DNA of 64,000 nt from Chrysopilus asiliformis. Taxonomy: Eukaryota; Arthropoda; Insecta; Diptera; Rhagionidae. Positions within the stretch are counted from its first letter, which is position 1; each line of letters starts with the position of its first letter. The notes under the pieces were generated by a model. That model made no database searches, had not been told where the DNA came from, and saw only the letters and a program-made list of their open reading frames with translations. Below, in pieces: positions 1 through 11,775 of the stretch. Position numbers and translations under genes: made by a program. Where the stretch lies: assembly GCA_964034945.1 (NCBI GenBank), contig OZ035963.1:67538682-67602681 (forward strand), read 5' to 3'.

Positions 1-223
1 ATTATAAATTTTTGATTCTTCGCGAAAACTTTTGTGTGGCACCCTAAAAATTAGAATTTTTGTTAAATCTCGTTTCTACGACCTAAAATTTAAGGACCTT
101 TTTTAAGAAAAAGATAAATTTGAGACCCCTTTTCGAGCGATCGATCTTCAGAGACATTTACGATTATTATAAAAACTAACAATTTTCCGGAAATACTCTG
201 CAATTTGCGAAAAACCAAATTAC

Positions 224-345
224 AGTCGAACCTTGGTTTATGAATGCCTCAGTTTGTGGACGATTCGGTTTATGAACTTATTTAAATCAAAATATTCCTT
301 GATTTATCAAAAATCTCTCATAAACCCAAGGACTTTCAGAAATGG
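224..345. repeat. Possible Tc1/pogo-like MITE
   Basis: The left end (acagtcgaaccttggttta) is roughly matched in inverse orientation by the sequence around 325-345 (ataaacccaaggact). The ends are degraded and no clean TA duplication is visible on the right. CAGTCGAACC-type ends are common in pogo/Tc1-group elements, so the assignment is by resemblance only. Confidence 0.35.
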
Positions 346-369
346 AATAAGCGAGGTTCCTGATATCCA

Positions 370-805
370 AAGGGTAACCATATTTTTTTTAAGTCAAACC
401 CGGACAACATATGCAGAGGGGTGAAGAGGGATGGCTAAAAAAGAACAATAACGAAACAGCGAATTTTATTTACAAAAAATTATAGGAAACATGACTTGGA
501 TGAAAAATTATAGGAAACATGACTTGATGAAAAATAATTAATAAATATGAGTCACGGAGGAGTTTTTTTTGAACAGAATGCAGCACAATGATTTAAGTTA
601 GAACTAATCAGTCCGAAAAAAAGTGTTACGTATTTTATTACGTATTTTATTACGTATTTTATGAACGTGCGACGTATTTTATAAACGTATGACGAGTGTG
701 TCTTGCATAATTATTACTCTAAATTGAATAATCTGGAAAAAAAACTTTAGTTTCCGGGATGCCGAAACAACATGTCTAAAACTGGGACGTAGGGTTACTA
801 TACGT
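370..805. repeat. GGTGACCATA-family MITE, copy A (degraded)
   Basis: The left end reads agggtaaccatat. The right end (gggacgtagggttactata) corresponds to the gggatgtatggtcaccctat end of copies B (5963-6247) and D (47350-47986). The interior shares the 'tttccgggatgccgaaac' / 'tttccgagacgccggcc' phrase with copy B. No coding capacity is seen. Confidence 0.4.
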
Positions 806-1800
806 CGCGGTGTTAGACAATTCGCATCTACTTTTAAATACTAAACAAAGCGCGGAGTCAAATCAGTATAAAATTCGATTTCGGAAAGTCACCGACAATC
901 AAAAAAAACTTGGTTTTATGTTTAAAAATAAATAAAATAAACATGAAATTAATAACAAAAAAAAATCTTCCATGTTTCCAGAGGGGTTCACAAAATATTA
1001 ATCGGCATTTAAACGACCCAAAATTTGTCTAATTTATCTTTTTTATGATTATCAAATGAGAAATTCCACAACATTTTATGCAATTTCATTAAACAATCTC
1101 ATATTATGGGCAGCTTTTTTGTATTTTTTGAATAATGACAGCCGACCAAGTAAAAAACCGGCCGGCATCATTGCAGCCCCAAAAACCAAATGTTCCCTCA
1201 TTCATTTTAATTCACCACAGTTGAGTACCTCTCCAACGAGCAGTCAATTTGCTCAAAAATTAATTAATTAGTAAGAAATCTACAAAAAAAAATTAGCAAA
1301 ATTGTTTTTATTAATAATAGGGACGGGTGTGCGGAGGACACCGAAATTTTTGATTACTGGCATTCAGTGAAAAAACGAAACACGTTCCAAATCAGAATAA
1401 TTTGTCCGGCCAAACTTCTAGCAATTTAAACAACTGACCGCAACAGAAAATTGGTTTCATCCGAAAACAAAAAAAAAAAACTCCTGCCTCTTCGATTTAA
1501 TTTGATGGCGTGTTCACAAACGCATTTCATGGTTTTTGAACCATAAAAAAATATTATGCTCATCGTTTTAATTTTTTAATGTTGAATTTTGTCATCGTTT
1601 TTTTAATTTAATGTTTTTTTACAAAATTTCAGGTTCTAAACTCCGTTTGAAAAGTTTTTATAAGGAGAAAGTGGTATATGGCAACATTGGTTTAATGAGA
1701 ATCACTCCTGTGGCTCAAAATTAAGCCACCTAAAAGTTTAAATGTTTTTTAATCTGCATTTGCGACCCAAAGTTTATGGACTTTTTAAAAAGACCGAAAA

Positions 1801-1927
1801 TCTGTAGCCACAAGCAACAACCGCTTAAATCGATTTTCAGTTGAAGCTCAAATATTCTTTTTGCTGGCTCAAATACAATATATATTGGCTTGACTTGAAA
1901 ATCGACTTAAGCGGTTATTGCATATGG
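1801..1927. repeat. Imperfect hairpin repeat
   Basis: An arm near 1814-1855 (ccgcttaaatcgattttcag and onward) pairs with an arm near 1880-1920 (gaaaatcgacttaagcgg). The two arms are about 40 nt with a few mismatches around an AT-rich centre. A fragment with the same 'cgacttaa..aagcggttat' phrase lies at 24834-24858, so this is a dispersed family. Nothing suggests coding. Confidence 0.5.
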
Positions 1928-3976
1928 CCACAGAAATTTGAAAAACTTTTTAAAGGGTCGATCTTTAGAGGTTCCTAAAAACGACTCTTGTCGAAAGCGA
2001 CTATTAGAATCGACTATCAATATATTTCCCTAAAGACACGATATTTTCAACTTCCCGAAGTTTAGTATTCAAATTTTGTGCGATGACTATGCCTTTCTAC
2101 CTATGCTCTGCAATAAAAATGTAAAAATTTATCCGAAATCTTAACACAGTATTGAATGTCACTATAGTTTGAGTTATAGAACGTCATTTATTTCTAAATT
2201 CCACCCTCATCACAGCAATTTTCTAAGTACGCAAACCATTTATTTCTTTAAAAAAAATTTAAATTAACTCTTAAAAATAAAAAATTGAAGACCTTTAAAG
2301 AAACAACTTAAGCTGAATTTAGAAACAGTGACAATCTGATTTTCATCAAATGAGAAATACAGTGACCTAGCAAGGGTTGAATGTTAAAAAAAATTTGACG
2401 GCTTAAAAGTTTTTGCAAATGGCAATTCAAGAAATACGTCCCGCACCGTTAACGAAAAACTAATTTTTTTTGTGGTTTTCCACAACCCAGATTTTTTTCA
2501 CACAAGTTTAAAAAAAATATTTACAACAAATTTGAAAATAAATACTCCATATGCCACTCAATACACTTAATCTTTCACACCGATTGATCGCAAATTCATA
2601 TCAAAAAATTGCCATTTGATATTAGGTATAATTGAAAACCCACTCCAACTTTATTGGATGCAATTTTCGATTTATCTGTCACTGGTTTGTCAAGTGTTGT
2701 CAATACATAACGTTTGATTGCGATCAATAACCCGATCCTTGATATATTTTCCGGTTAAGCTGCCATTAATTAATCGATTTAATTGAAGTGCCACCGTTTC
2801 TTGTCACTTGAAGTGAAGTTTTTTGATCGATAAAAATTATGTGATGAAAAAATTACGTAGATTTTTAAAGATTTTTAATTTTTTTTTTAAAACGTTAGTT
2901 GAAAAATATTTAGAAAAATAACTAGTGTTTTCTTTGTTGGTCATTAATTTTAAACTGAGACTTTCCTTTTAAAAAAATGAAGTTCGTTATAGTTTTACAA
3001 TAATTCAAATACTTTTAATTATAGCAGGGTAACGAATATCTTATTTGTTCATCAAAACGCACTGTTTTTGATTGACGTGCAAGCACCATGGCAAAACTTG
3101 CCCTGCGTTTGAAACAGATGCATTTGAACTTATGTGAGATAATACCTTTACGATACGTCACTGCGTTCTCTCCTGTACGTGATTTTTTTGGTTCTACAAG
3201 TAGTTTCTAAGTCCTGCGGAAGCTATTTCCGGAAAACTATGCTTTGCAGTTGAAAAACAATCACATGACAACAAAATTAAACGACCATTGACTATCTGTT
3301 CCAGTTTCGGGAAAATTTGAATATTTCGTGTTTATCAGACAAAGCTCTAATTATTATTTGCAGACTATAAACTCGAATAAATACCTAATGAAAAATTATT
3401 CCACTTGCTCGTCTTTTTTTAATGTCAATTCAACTCTCACCTGGATTTGGCACAAATTTACCTGAAAATTTTGTCAAAATCTCAGAGATTACAGTTAAAG
3501 TGAATTTACAATTAATGCTTTCCACATATGCACATACGAGTGAAATATGTCGGTATTATTAACTTAAATTCATTTGTTTGGCCGCACATTTATTTGTTTG
3601 GGGCATTGTTCAATGTTGATTTTTCGTAAAGAGTGAATATGATTGAAGTCATTTCGGCACAGTTCCACCTCAGCTCGGCCAATTAGAAAATCGATCGTGC
3701 TAAGTAAATTTGCACGGGTAAATAGCGATCACTGATAAAATCGAGTATTTAATCTGTATAATTCACAATTATCGCTTGTTAGTTGAATTTTCTCATGTTT
3801 TCTTCACATTGCTTGAGGCTATTTTTCGTATTTGTTTCTATATCAATATTTTCTATTATTGACATCAATTTATATGTCGTTTAGTGATCGTTTTTGATTC
3901 ACTGTAGTTTAAAAATTAGATCAATTTTGGAGAAGTTGTGGTGGATTGTAACAAAATCTTAAGCCCAATTCAGACT

Positions 3977-4092
3977 AACGATTGCGATTACGATTCCAGC
4001 CTCTCGACCAATGAGATCAAAACTTTCAACGATAGGGACATGAAATATTTGATTTCATTGGTCGAGAAAGCTCAATCGTAATCGCAATCGTT
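3977..4092. repeat. Foldback element
   Basis: The left arm 3977-4020 starts aacgattgcgattacgatt. The right arm, about 4049-4092, ends in its inverse, aatcgtaatcgcaatcgtt. The arms also share the inverted 'ctcgaccaatgagatcaaa' / 'ttgatttcattggtcgag' block. The spacer is about 28 nt. This is a small nonautonomous element with no coding capacity. The following 'gcgtgacgtattttatgga' at about 4181-4202 belongs to a separate dispersed repeat also seen at 23838-23880 and 31861-31890. Confidence 0.6.
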
Positions 4093-5962
4093 TGCGGTAC
4101 TGTGACGACGGTATTAAACTCCATACAAAAAATCGCGAAAAAGCGTGACGAAGAGGGGAAGAGACACGAAAGGCATAAAATCAGCGTGACGTATTTTATG
4201 GACACCCCCCTAAAGGATCTATCAGAAAATTTAGGACTCAAACCCATAAAATCAACGACAATTTTTAAATACAACCTGATTCAGTCCTCATTTATAAAAA
4301 GGATATTTTTTGGAATATCCATCATGAGCTGTGCTTCGGCATTAAAGGGTCTTTCGGTAAGCTCTGGCTGGAACTCTGGCTAAAAAAGAAAGTTTCAAAC
4401 CTTTTCGATCCTTTTTTCGTCCCTTTTAAGAAACCCCAGACTAAAACCAATCAATAGCTGATCGAGATCAGTTCAAAACCGCGCTGAATTCCAAATAAAT
4501 TGAACTAAATTTGATTTAAAAAACGTTGATCGTGAATCAACGCTGGATTTCTTTTTAATCTGATGATCATCGCGCTTACAATCAGCTCGATATCTGATTT
4601 GTTGCTGGCTGAGTGCAACTTGCTTGCATGACTGGGTTTTTATCTCTGTGGTGGTAGTTGGTTTATCCGCTGAATCTTAGTGGATTTACGCTAAGGTGGT
4701 CATAGGAAATTGATATGCGGTCAGTAACTGAATGATATTTGCACGGTTAGCAAGGTGTAGTGAAAACAGTATCGAGGGTTTCGCGGATCGCGATAAAAAC
4801 GCAAAGAAAAAAACAACAACAGCAGCAATCGTACTCGTATATAAAAAATAGGTGTACTAAACGATTTAATTTGCACTTTAAGTTTAACTGTCGAAACGTT
4901 AACACCGACTACGAGCATAATTTCACCATAAATCAATTGCAATTATAAAAAATTTCGACATTTTCAATTTTTTGAAAAAACCGTTTATGAAAACAAAACT
5001 CACTTTTGAGTGAATTTCGCAGTGAATTCTGTTGCCATTAAATTTTTTTTCGAAATTTCGAAAATTGTTTACTTTGTTGCCTTTCAATATTTAAAAACGG
5101 GTTTTTATGCTATAAATGTGTAATCATGATCAACGCCATCGATTTTGCTAAAAAAGTGCAGCCAATGAATGTAGGCGAAGATCATTTTTGAAAGAAAATA
5201 AAAAGAAAATTGTTGAAAATCAACGAAAAAATAAGAAGAAAATCTTCAATATAATTGGATAATTATGGCATAGTGATGTATAATTTTTATTTTAGTATTT
5301 GTTTTTCTTTTTTATTAATTTTTTAATTTGTGTAAAGACTTTTTCCAAGATAAGAAGAAATAAGTGAAAATATCATTATTGTGAGATTGAAACAAAGAAA
5401 ATTCATTTCTGCTCGAGATCTTCATTCGATTGAGGATTTTTGTGCTTCGCATCTCCACTGTAAAAGCAGTTTTTTTCGGGATTTTCGATTCCGTAATCGT
5501 CGATTGCACCATTCCAACATTAAATGTAAGCAACATTAAATGTTAAGAAGTCAAAAATGGAGACAATATTGAGAGGAATTTTAGAATTTATTTTGTAATA
5601 TTTTTATAAATGTAGAAAGATTGTTGATATTCAATAAGCAGTAGCATAACAAGTGTGTATCAAAATTTTACCATCTCTAAATTTTCCGCCGGCGGAAATT
5701 TCCAGGCCTATTGGTCCCAGTTATAACTTAGTGAATCAATCCTAACATTTTTTTTCAGGAAGTCCAAAAATTGTAACTACGGACATTTTTTTCTCTCAAA
5801 AATTTAAAAAAATCCCAAATATTGAAAAAATCGTACAAATTTTCCAGATCACCGATAAGCTTTAAAAATTTTCATTATAAATCGGAAAATATCAATCACC
5901 GAGAAAAACTCCCTAAAAATGTAAACGATGACCTATAAATAAATACCAATTTCTTCCAAAAA

Positions 5963-6247
5963 TATGATGACCATATTTTTTTGTGCCAATCCGGAACATG
6001 ATAAACGGAGAGGTGAACAAGGATCGGTAAAACGAAGCAACAAATTAAATTAGTCTTGTGTATTATTAGGAACCAGAAAAATTTCTAAGAAATATTTTGT
6101 TGAAAAAACGCGCCGCAAGCGAGAAAAATATATTTAGTAAACGTTTTTTTAGCGCAATATAGCACTTAATTGTATAAATCCATAACGAATATTTAGTTTC
6201 CGAGACGCCGGCCGTGTGCCTAAATCCGGGATGTATGGTCTCCCTAT
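5963..6247. repeat. GGTGACCATA-family MITE, copy B
   Basis: The left end (atgatgaccatattttttt) and right end (gggatgtatggtctcccta) are imperfect inverted repeats. Both ends and the subterminal 'ccgagacgccgg' phrase match copy D around 47350-47986, where the same ends read tagggtgaccata and tatggtcacccta. A partial relative may lie at 7590-7640 (cgaccatacgtcccggatt). Noncoding. Confidence 0.5.
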
Positions 6248-8749
6248 CCGAAAACGATTAAAACTGGTCTTGAATTGAAACCACAACACCGATTTGAATT
6301 AAATAACCATCTTCGCCATATTTTGTTTAAAAAACTTATGCTAAAACATGCCTGCAACATGCAAATTTCATTCATTTGGAATAACAAAAGAATTCTAGGC
6401 TTGGCTGTCCTTTAATTATGTCACGTACAAGCATTTGCTTCGATGCCACCGAATATTGCAATTCAATTAAATTGACAGGTGAATCTCGTCGCATTTCAGG
6501 TGAATGTCAGCAGCACCAATAACAAAAATGATAACAAGAAAATTTTAATTGAAAATTTATAAATAAGTGTTGCAAATTTTATCCGGAATTACTCAACCCA
6601 AAAAATGTTGTAAAAATTTTCGTTTTTTGTTATTAAATGTTGATTGGAAATTATGCCACACGCATTTAGACCGGATATCTAAAAAAAAATTATCGACACA
6701 ACATTACCGAGTCTGGCTTGGTAAGCATTTTGTCGATAGATCGCTGAAAGATCACTTTATGATTTTTTTTAGTGAGAGTTACAAAAAACCTCAAATCGAT
6801 ATGGTTTTGAAATTGATTTTAACGAGCGAACGATCACCACTGATTAGAGTTTGAGAATAGAACAAGTTTTACTAGAACTAAAACTAAACGCGCTGCAATT
6901 TGAAATCAGGATCATCTGGAGAACTAGATTAGCGATTAGGAGAGTTTTAATTGAAAAAAAATCGGTAGCAAAACATAATTTGGCGGTCAGAGAAGTCATT
7001 GATTAATAGTTCAGACGATCGCCGTTCCGACTGAAGGTTAAATCCAGCACAGTTGCTTCAATTATTTAAATTTTCCACGAAATCTATCCGAAATTCTGGT
7101 GATTTCGTAAAACTAGACATGTTTAGCGTCTGCTCCCACCAAAATGACAAGAAGAAGCGTTTTTTAATCAGAAAAAGTCAACTTTCCCGATCATTGGCAC
7201 TCGCGAGCGTGACTTTGTGCCGTTTTTAGATTTTGGAAGTTATGCTTTTGCTTGAAATTTTTTTGGGTTCAATTGGCCAGATCAGCACGTGGTTAAAATT
7301 TATTGAAAAATGCGAAAATGGAAAACAGTATGACACAGTAATTTAATAACAGAATAACGATCGCTACATATCGAAAGGTGTACAAACGATACCTTGGGAA
7401 GTCGACGGTGCCGTGATTCGACTTTTAAAAGTTGTTTGGGTGTAAGGGTATGTAAACAATTATTAAAGTTTACAAAAGCTGAGACGTAGCGAGGGCGACC
7501 AGAGCACGTATTAAAAATTTCCGCTCCTAAAGGTTTTCTGGTCAAAAATTTGTGAACCTTTTCTTACGGAAATAATCTCTCTTTAAATACGGCGACCATA
7601 CGTCCCGGATTGGCCGGTCTCGACATCCCAAAATATAAATTTTTACTCCAGAATAAGCGATTCATATTGGAAGTCCAAAAACTTTCCCCTGCTGCACAGT
7701 CTTTTTAAAGATTTCTGCCTCCGTAGTGTTTTTCTTTAAAAAATTGATTGCGGCGAATTTTATATCAAATTTTTAGATTCCGAGAAATGTTTCGTTAAAA
7801 CATTTCTTGCGGCGCAACTTATGCTTTCTTCTAAAGATACAAAACTTCACTTTTTTTTTAAAAACAAAAAAAAAAGACTGGAATACAGTTTTTCTTAACA
7901 GGGATACAGTCTTTGTCTTTTTGAGTGAAAAAAATATCGTCACCGTATGTTTATACTCTGGTTGGCGGTATGAAATTTGATAAAAAAAATTGCGATTTCA
8001 TTAAAAGATTTGCAGGCTTTTCCATCAATACATTTTGTATGCTATTTTTTACACTTTTACCGCATTACATATATTGATTTTTTTGGATTTTATAAAAAAA
8101 AGAAACCGACGAATTTTTAATTCAAGTCATGATTTTCTTAGCTTGAGCAATTTTCTTCATTACTTCGTAAGAAAAAGAGGGTCAAGAAAATCATATAAGT
8201 CACAAACCCGGGGAGGAAGGTTTCATTTGTCCGTGTGCCACTTGAATGTGGTCACTTAGTTGTAGTCACTTTATTGATTTATGATTATTGAAAAACGATT
8301 ATTATTTACATTAGACAATTCCTTATCGGTTGATTGATAAGGCTGAAGAATTGAAAAAAATCCCTTCTACATTATCTGGAGTAGACGTGAGGAGATTGTA
8401 GAAATCGTTCTGGAATACTCGTGCATAGTACACAAATTTTGGTCAAGAACACACCCTAAAATATTTACTTTACATTTAATAAAACTATTGAAAAATCAAT
8501 TGACAGCATCTTCAATAAATCAAATTTATCGACGAGACAAAAAATTTATTTTCCCTGATTTCGTGATAGGGAATGTCAATCAATGTTCATAAGTTATCAA
8601 AATATGAAAATTTTGTGCGTAATTGGTACGTTATTTTATTCGTAAATTAATTAAATCGATTAAGACCTGGGTAAACTTTTTGACATATTTTTAATTTACT
8701 TTAGCCTATAAACTGTTTTAAATTGAAAGTCAATATCCTCTTAAAGGCC

Positions 8750-8990
8750 ATTACATATTACACTCCTTCTCCCTCCGCCATACAAGTTGAATTTTATTTT
8801 CTATTTTCTCGAAAACGCTGCATAGTATCGAAAAATTTATAAAAATGAAATATGCTTAAAATATGACTTAACATAACCGTTCCATACATCAAAATCCAAT
8901 CGAAACAATCATCCTTTCGTCTGTCTTTTCTGTCGGTCCATGAGCACCATAACTTTGAGCTAGAGGCCATAAATTTTGTTCAGTTGCGTT
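8750..8990 (-). repeat. R1 dispersed repeat copy (minus orientation)
   Basis: This matches, in reverse, the phrases that define R1 elsewhere in the window: 'tccaattggattttgatgta', 'ttcgagaaaattgcaaaaa', and 'tagctcaa..cataacttt'. It is diverged and its outer limits are uncertain. It abuts the 3' end of the retrotransposon that follows. Confidence 0.45.
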
Positions 8991-9208
8991 TCTAGTAAAT
9001 AGCAAATGAAAATTCATTTTTCGTGAGACACCTCCGTCGCCTGCGCCACCCAATCCATTAGTGATTTCGGAAAACGATCAACGGATTCTTAATTAGAGGC
9101 CCGAAAAACCCCCCTAGTTAAGTTTCAGCGAAATCGGACATGCATCACAAAATTACTTTATTTTTTTTTAATTAATTAATTAAACTTTCATCGGCACGTT
9201 GAGGTTAT

Positions 9209-9223
9209 GCCCACTATGTGGGC
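9209..9223 (-). other. Short hairpin near retrotransposon 3' end
   Basis: gcccac / gtgggc arms around a 3-nt loop, about 25 nt inside the element's 3' end. Conserved 3' stem-loops serve as reverse-transcriptase recognition sites in several LINE clades. That role here is inference. Confidence 0.4.
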
Positions 9224-9536
9224 CGCTCATCTGTACCTTAGATTGTTCGTATTTTGTACATTTTAGTTACATGTGATAGTTTTTTTTTTTAATGTCATAA
9301 ATATTGTTTTTTTCCCGAATGCAGACAGCTTGTCGCTGGTATAAGCATCGGATACTAAGTTATTTCTTTATAATTACATTTTATTAAACTAATTCTTAAA
9401 ATATTAAATTTACATTTATTTGTACAAATATTAAATAGATAAAAAATATATAATACTAACATAAGATATTTTTTGAAGATATACAATATAAACATTTAAA
9501 TTAAATTTAATTGGAAAAACATTAAATAAATAAATA

Positions 9537-11420
9537 TTAAATATCTCTATTATAAACACCCTCATTGGCCATAAATAATTTTTTTACTCTTTTCTTGAAT
9601 ATTTCCTTGTGTTTGATCTGTTTCAATTCGTCTGGTAATTTATTATATTCTCGTATTGCATTGTTAACAATCCCTTTATGTTTTTTGTGCGTACGGGATG
9701 GTATGATTTTTAATAAATTTTGGTGTCTTGTGTTGTGGTTATGGCTGTCAAATCTCTCAATAGTGTACAATTGCTGTCTATTTTTGTGTTCTAAAATGTT
9801 GAATATTGAGATAGCTCTATGTTGTCTCAATATGTGATGGATTTGCATGTTTTTGGTGGATGTGAAAACTTCATTAGTCGGTGTAAATTTATTAAGTCGG
9901 AATATATTTTTTAATGCCTTGCACATTAAACGATTGACATCAAGCAATAAATGTTTAGAGCATTGACCATATATTGTTAAGTTATATCTAATTTTAGCCA
10001 GTATATAACTATTGTAAATTATGTTTTTTGCCTTAGGTCCAAAATCTCCATATCTTTTTAGCACTCCTATGAGTGGTGCTAGCTTTTTTCTAAGATGCTT
10101 TATATGTGTTGTCCAGTTTAATTTATCATCAATATATAAGCCCAAGTAATTGACCGCCGTAGCTCGGATAATTTGTTCTCCTTCGATGTTAATTTTTAAG
10201 TCAATATCTTTTTTATTTTTTTGTCTGAATAAAAGGTATTGCGTCTTATTTTTGTTAATAGTCAATTTATTGTAGTAAGTCCAATCTGTAAAATTTCTAA
10301 TCCCTTCTTGTATTTTTAGGTCCAGTTCTTCTTTTGTCTTGCCGTGGAAGAGTAATAATGTGTCGTCCGCAAAAACAATATAATTTTTAATGTTACAATT
10401 TTGCAAATTATTTATATATATTAAGTATAATAATGGTCCTAAGATAGATCCTTGGGGCACACCTGTGTCTACTTCCAATATATCGCTTTTTATTGTGTTC
10501 ATTTTTACCCAACTTCGTCTTTTTGTCAAATAGTCTTTAATTAGGTCATTGGCCAAACCTCTTATTCCTACTTGATCAAGAAATTCTAATAAAAGTTCGT
10601 GGTTGACTGTGTCAAATGCTTTTCTTAAGTCAATGAAAATCCCTGCAACGTAATTTCCTTTGTCCAACTCATCAGTAATGCTTTCAATGGCGTCAATTGT
10701 AGCTGCTTCTGTACTACTACCTTTTTGAAAACCATATTGCCTTCTGTCAAATACATTGTTTTGAAGCAAAAAGTCGTAAATCCTATTGTATATAGCTTTT
10801 TCAAATATTTTACCCAAACTATTTAATAATGTTATTGGTCTATAGTTTTCTGGTTTAGTCGCATCATCATTTTTAAAAATAGGAGTAATTTGTCCGAGTT
10901 TTAAAATATTTGGAAATTTCCCTGAGTCAAACATGTTATTAATTAAGTCCGCAATTTTCTTTGCTATCGAGTATTTTAGTAATTTTATGTCATCGTTTGT
11001 AATGTTGTCCTCTCCTGGAGCACTTCCACTTTTTGCGTTTTCAATTATTTTAATGATTTCCATTTCTGAAACTGGTCTTAAGTAAATTGATTTCTTTACT
11101 CGGTGATTAGTAAAAGTCTTATATGTTGTTTTACTTGTCCTGTTTGTCAAGTTGGTAACTAGTCCTTTTCCTACTTCATTGAAGTGTTTATTTAATGTAT
11201 CACATATAATTTTTTTGTCCGTTGTATTGTAAGTTCCTGTATTTATTTCCTTAATATCGGCCTTTTCACTATTATTAGTCCGTAAAGTTTGTTTTATGAT
11301 TTGCCAAAGCTTTCTACCGTCTGATCCTATGATTTTAATTTTATTTTCGTAATACTTTTTCTTAGTTTCTCTAATTAGCTTTGTAGTCTCGTTTTTTATT
11401 CGTTTATATTGACTTTTCAA
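9537..11420 (-). CDS. Non-LTR retrotransposon reverse transcriptase (partial ORF2)
   Basis: A 627-codon frame without internal stops encodes a reverse transcriptase. Visible landmarks are the fingers region with 'ITPIFKNDD..PENYRPI' (about residues 178-196), motif A 'FIDLRKAFDTV' (about 262-272, catalytic Asp264), 'GVPQGSILGPLL' (320-331), and the catalytic 'FADDTLLL' box (350-357, Asp352/Asp353). The C-terminal thumb and tail follow. It would copy its own RNA at a nicked chromosomal target. The upstream apurinic-type endonuclease expected in full-length ORF2 is absent. The frame stays open through the 5' junction into the adjacent repeat, so the first residue given is not a true start. It is not a host gene and probably cannot move by itself. 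Confidence 0.9.
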   Translation of the reverse strand: MKSQYKRIKNETTKLIRETKKKYYENKIKIIGSDGRKLWQIIKQTLRTNNSEKADIKEINTGTYNTTDKKIICDTLNKHFNEVGKGLVTNLTNRTSKTTYKTFTNHRVKKSIYLRPVSEMEIIKIIENAKSGSAPGEDNITNDDIKLLKYSIAKKIADLINNMFDSGKFPNILKLGQITPIFKNDDATKPENYRPITLLNSLGKIFEKAIYNRIYDFLLQNNVFDRRQYGFQKGSSTEAATIDAIESITDELDKGNYVAGIFIDLRKAFDTVNHELLLEFLDQVGIRGLANDLIKDYLTKRRSWVKMNTIKSDILEVDTGVPQGSILGPLLYLIYINNLQNCNIKNYIVFADDTLLLFHGKTKEELDLKIQEGIRNFTDWTYYNKLTINKNKTQYLLFRQKNKKDIDLKINIEGEQIIRATAVNYLGLYIDDKLNWTTHIKHLRKKLAPLIGVLKRYGDFGPKAKNIIYNSYILAKIRYNLTIYGQCSKHLLLDVNRLMCKALKNIFRLNKFTPTNEVFTSTKNMQIHHILRQHRAISIFNILEHKNRQQLYTIERFDSHNHNTRHQNLLKIIPSRTHKKHKGIVNNAIREYNKLPDELKQIKHKEIFKKRVKKLFMANEGVYNRDI

Positions 11421-11499
11421 TTCATTATTTTGTTGATTATTGAAAATTGAAAAAATCGCAAGTGTGACCCCTGGATTTTTTTTTCAGGACGAAAAATTA

Positions 11500-11775
11500 A
11501 AGTCCTCCGATCGGGATGAAATTCAGAATTTGGAGATGCTCGGTGACGGAGAATCGATATCCGGTGTCCTTTTTGAGGTGTGTTCAACGATTGGGGCGGT
11601 ACAAGGACTAGGTCCTTGGAAAATCGACTTGCCGCCAAAAAGGACACCGGATATCGATTCCTCGCCCCCGAAAACTGTAAGATTACCAATTTCATGAAAA
11701 TCTTTTGAGCCGTTTCCGAGATAAAGGGATACAATTTTTAAGGATTTAACATTAGGAAAACCGTTCGTTTCTCTC
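11500..11775 (-). repeat. R2 dispersed repeat, copy 1, with internal inverted repeat
   Basis: Reverse-complemented, this matches 28515-28745 over most of its length, including the shared phrases 'ggttttcctaatgtta', 'atctcggaaacggctcaaa' and 'gtaatcttacagttttcgg'. Copy 1 also has a perfect 25-bp inverted repeat, 11551-11575 with 11636-11660 (core atccggtgtcctttttg). A smaller palindrome lies between them (caaggactaggtccttg, 11602-11618). Copy 2 keeps only traces of this. No coding function is apparent. Confidence 0.65.

Larger units (their letters stand above)
1..9170. other. Gene-free AT-rich region with dispersed repeats
   Basis: I found no convincing exon here on either strand. The open frames are short, lysine/phenylalanine/asparagine-rich and typical of AT-rich noncoding DNA. 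What can be supported is a set of inverted or dispersed repeats, listed separately (224-345, 370-805, 1801-1927, 3977-4092, 5963-6247, 8750-8990). Phrases such as the one around 85-150, with a 'cgaccyaaaatttaagg' flavour, recur near 1750-1990, 21190-21270 and 53455-53515, so part of the background is old shared repeat. A gene with short, diverged exons could have been missed. Confidence 0.55.
9171..11430 (-). mobile_element. 5'-truncated non-LTR retrotransposon (CR1/Jockey-like)
   Basis: Read on the minus strand, the element contains the reverse-transcriptase part of ORF2, then about 350 nt of 3' untranslated sequence. It ends near 9171-9186 in a short AATT-type repeat followed by an A-run. 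CR1/L2-type elements end in short repeats rather than long poly(A), which fits. The endonuclease and ORF1 are missing: the upstream edge at about 11430 runs straight into an unrelated dispersed repeat (11500-11775). This is the usual result of incomplete reverse transcription. No convincing target-site duplication was found. The intact frame suggests a fairly young insertion. Confidence 0.8.
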
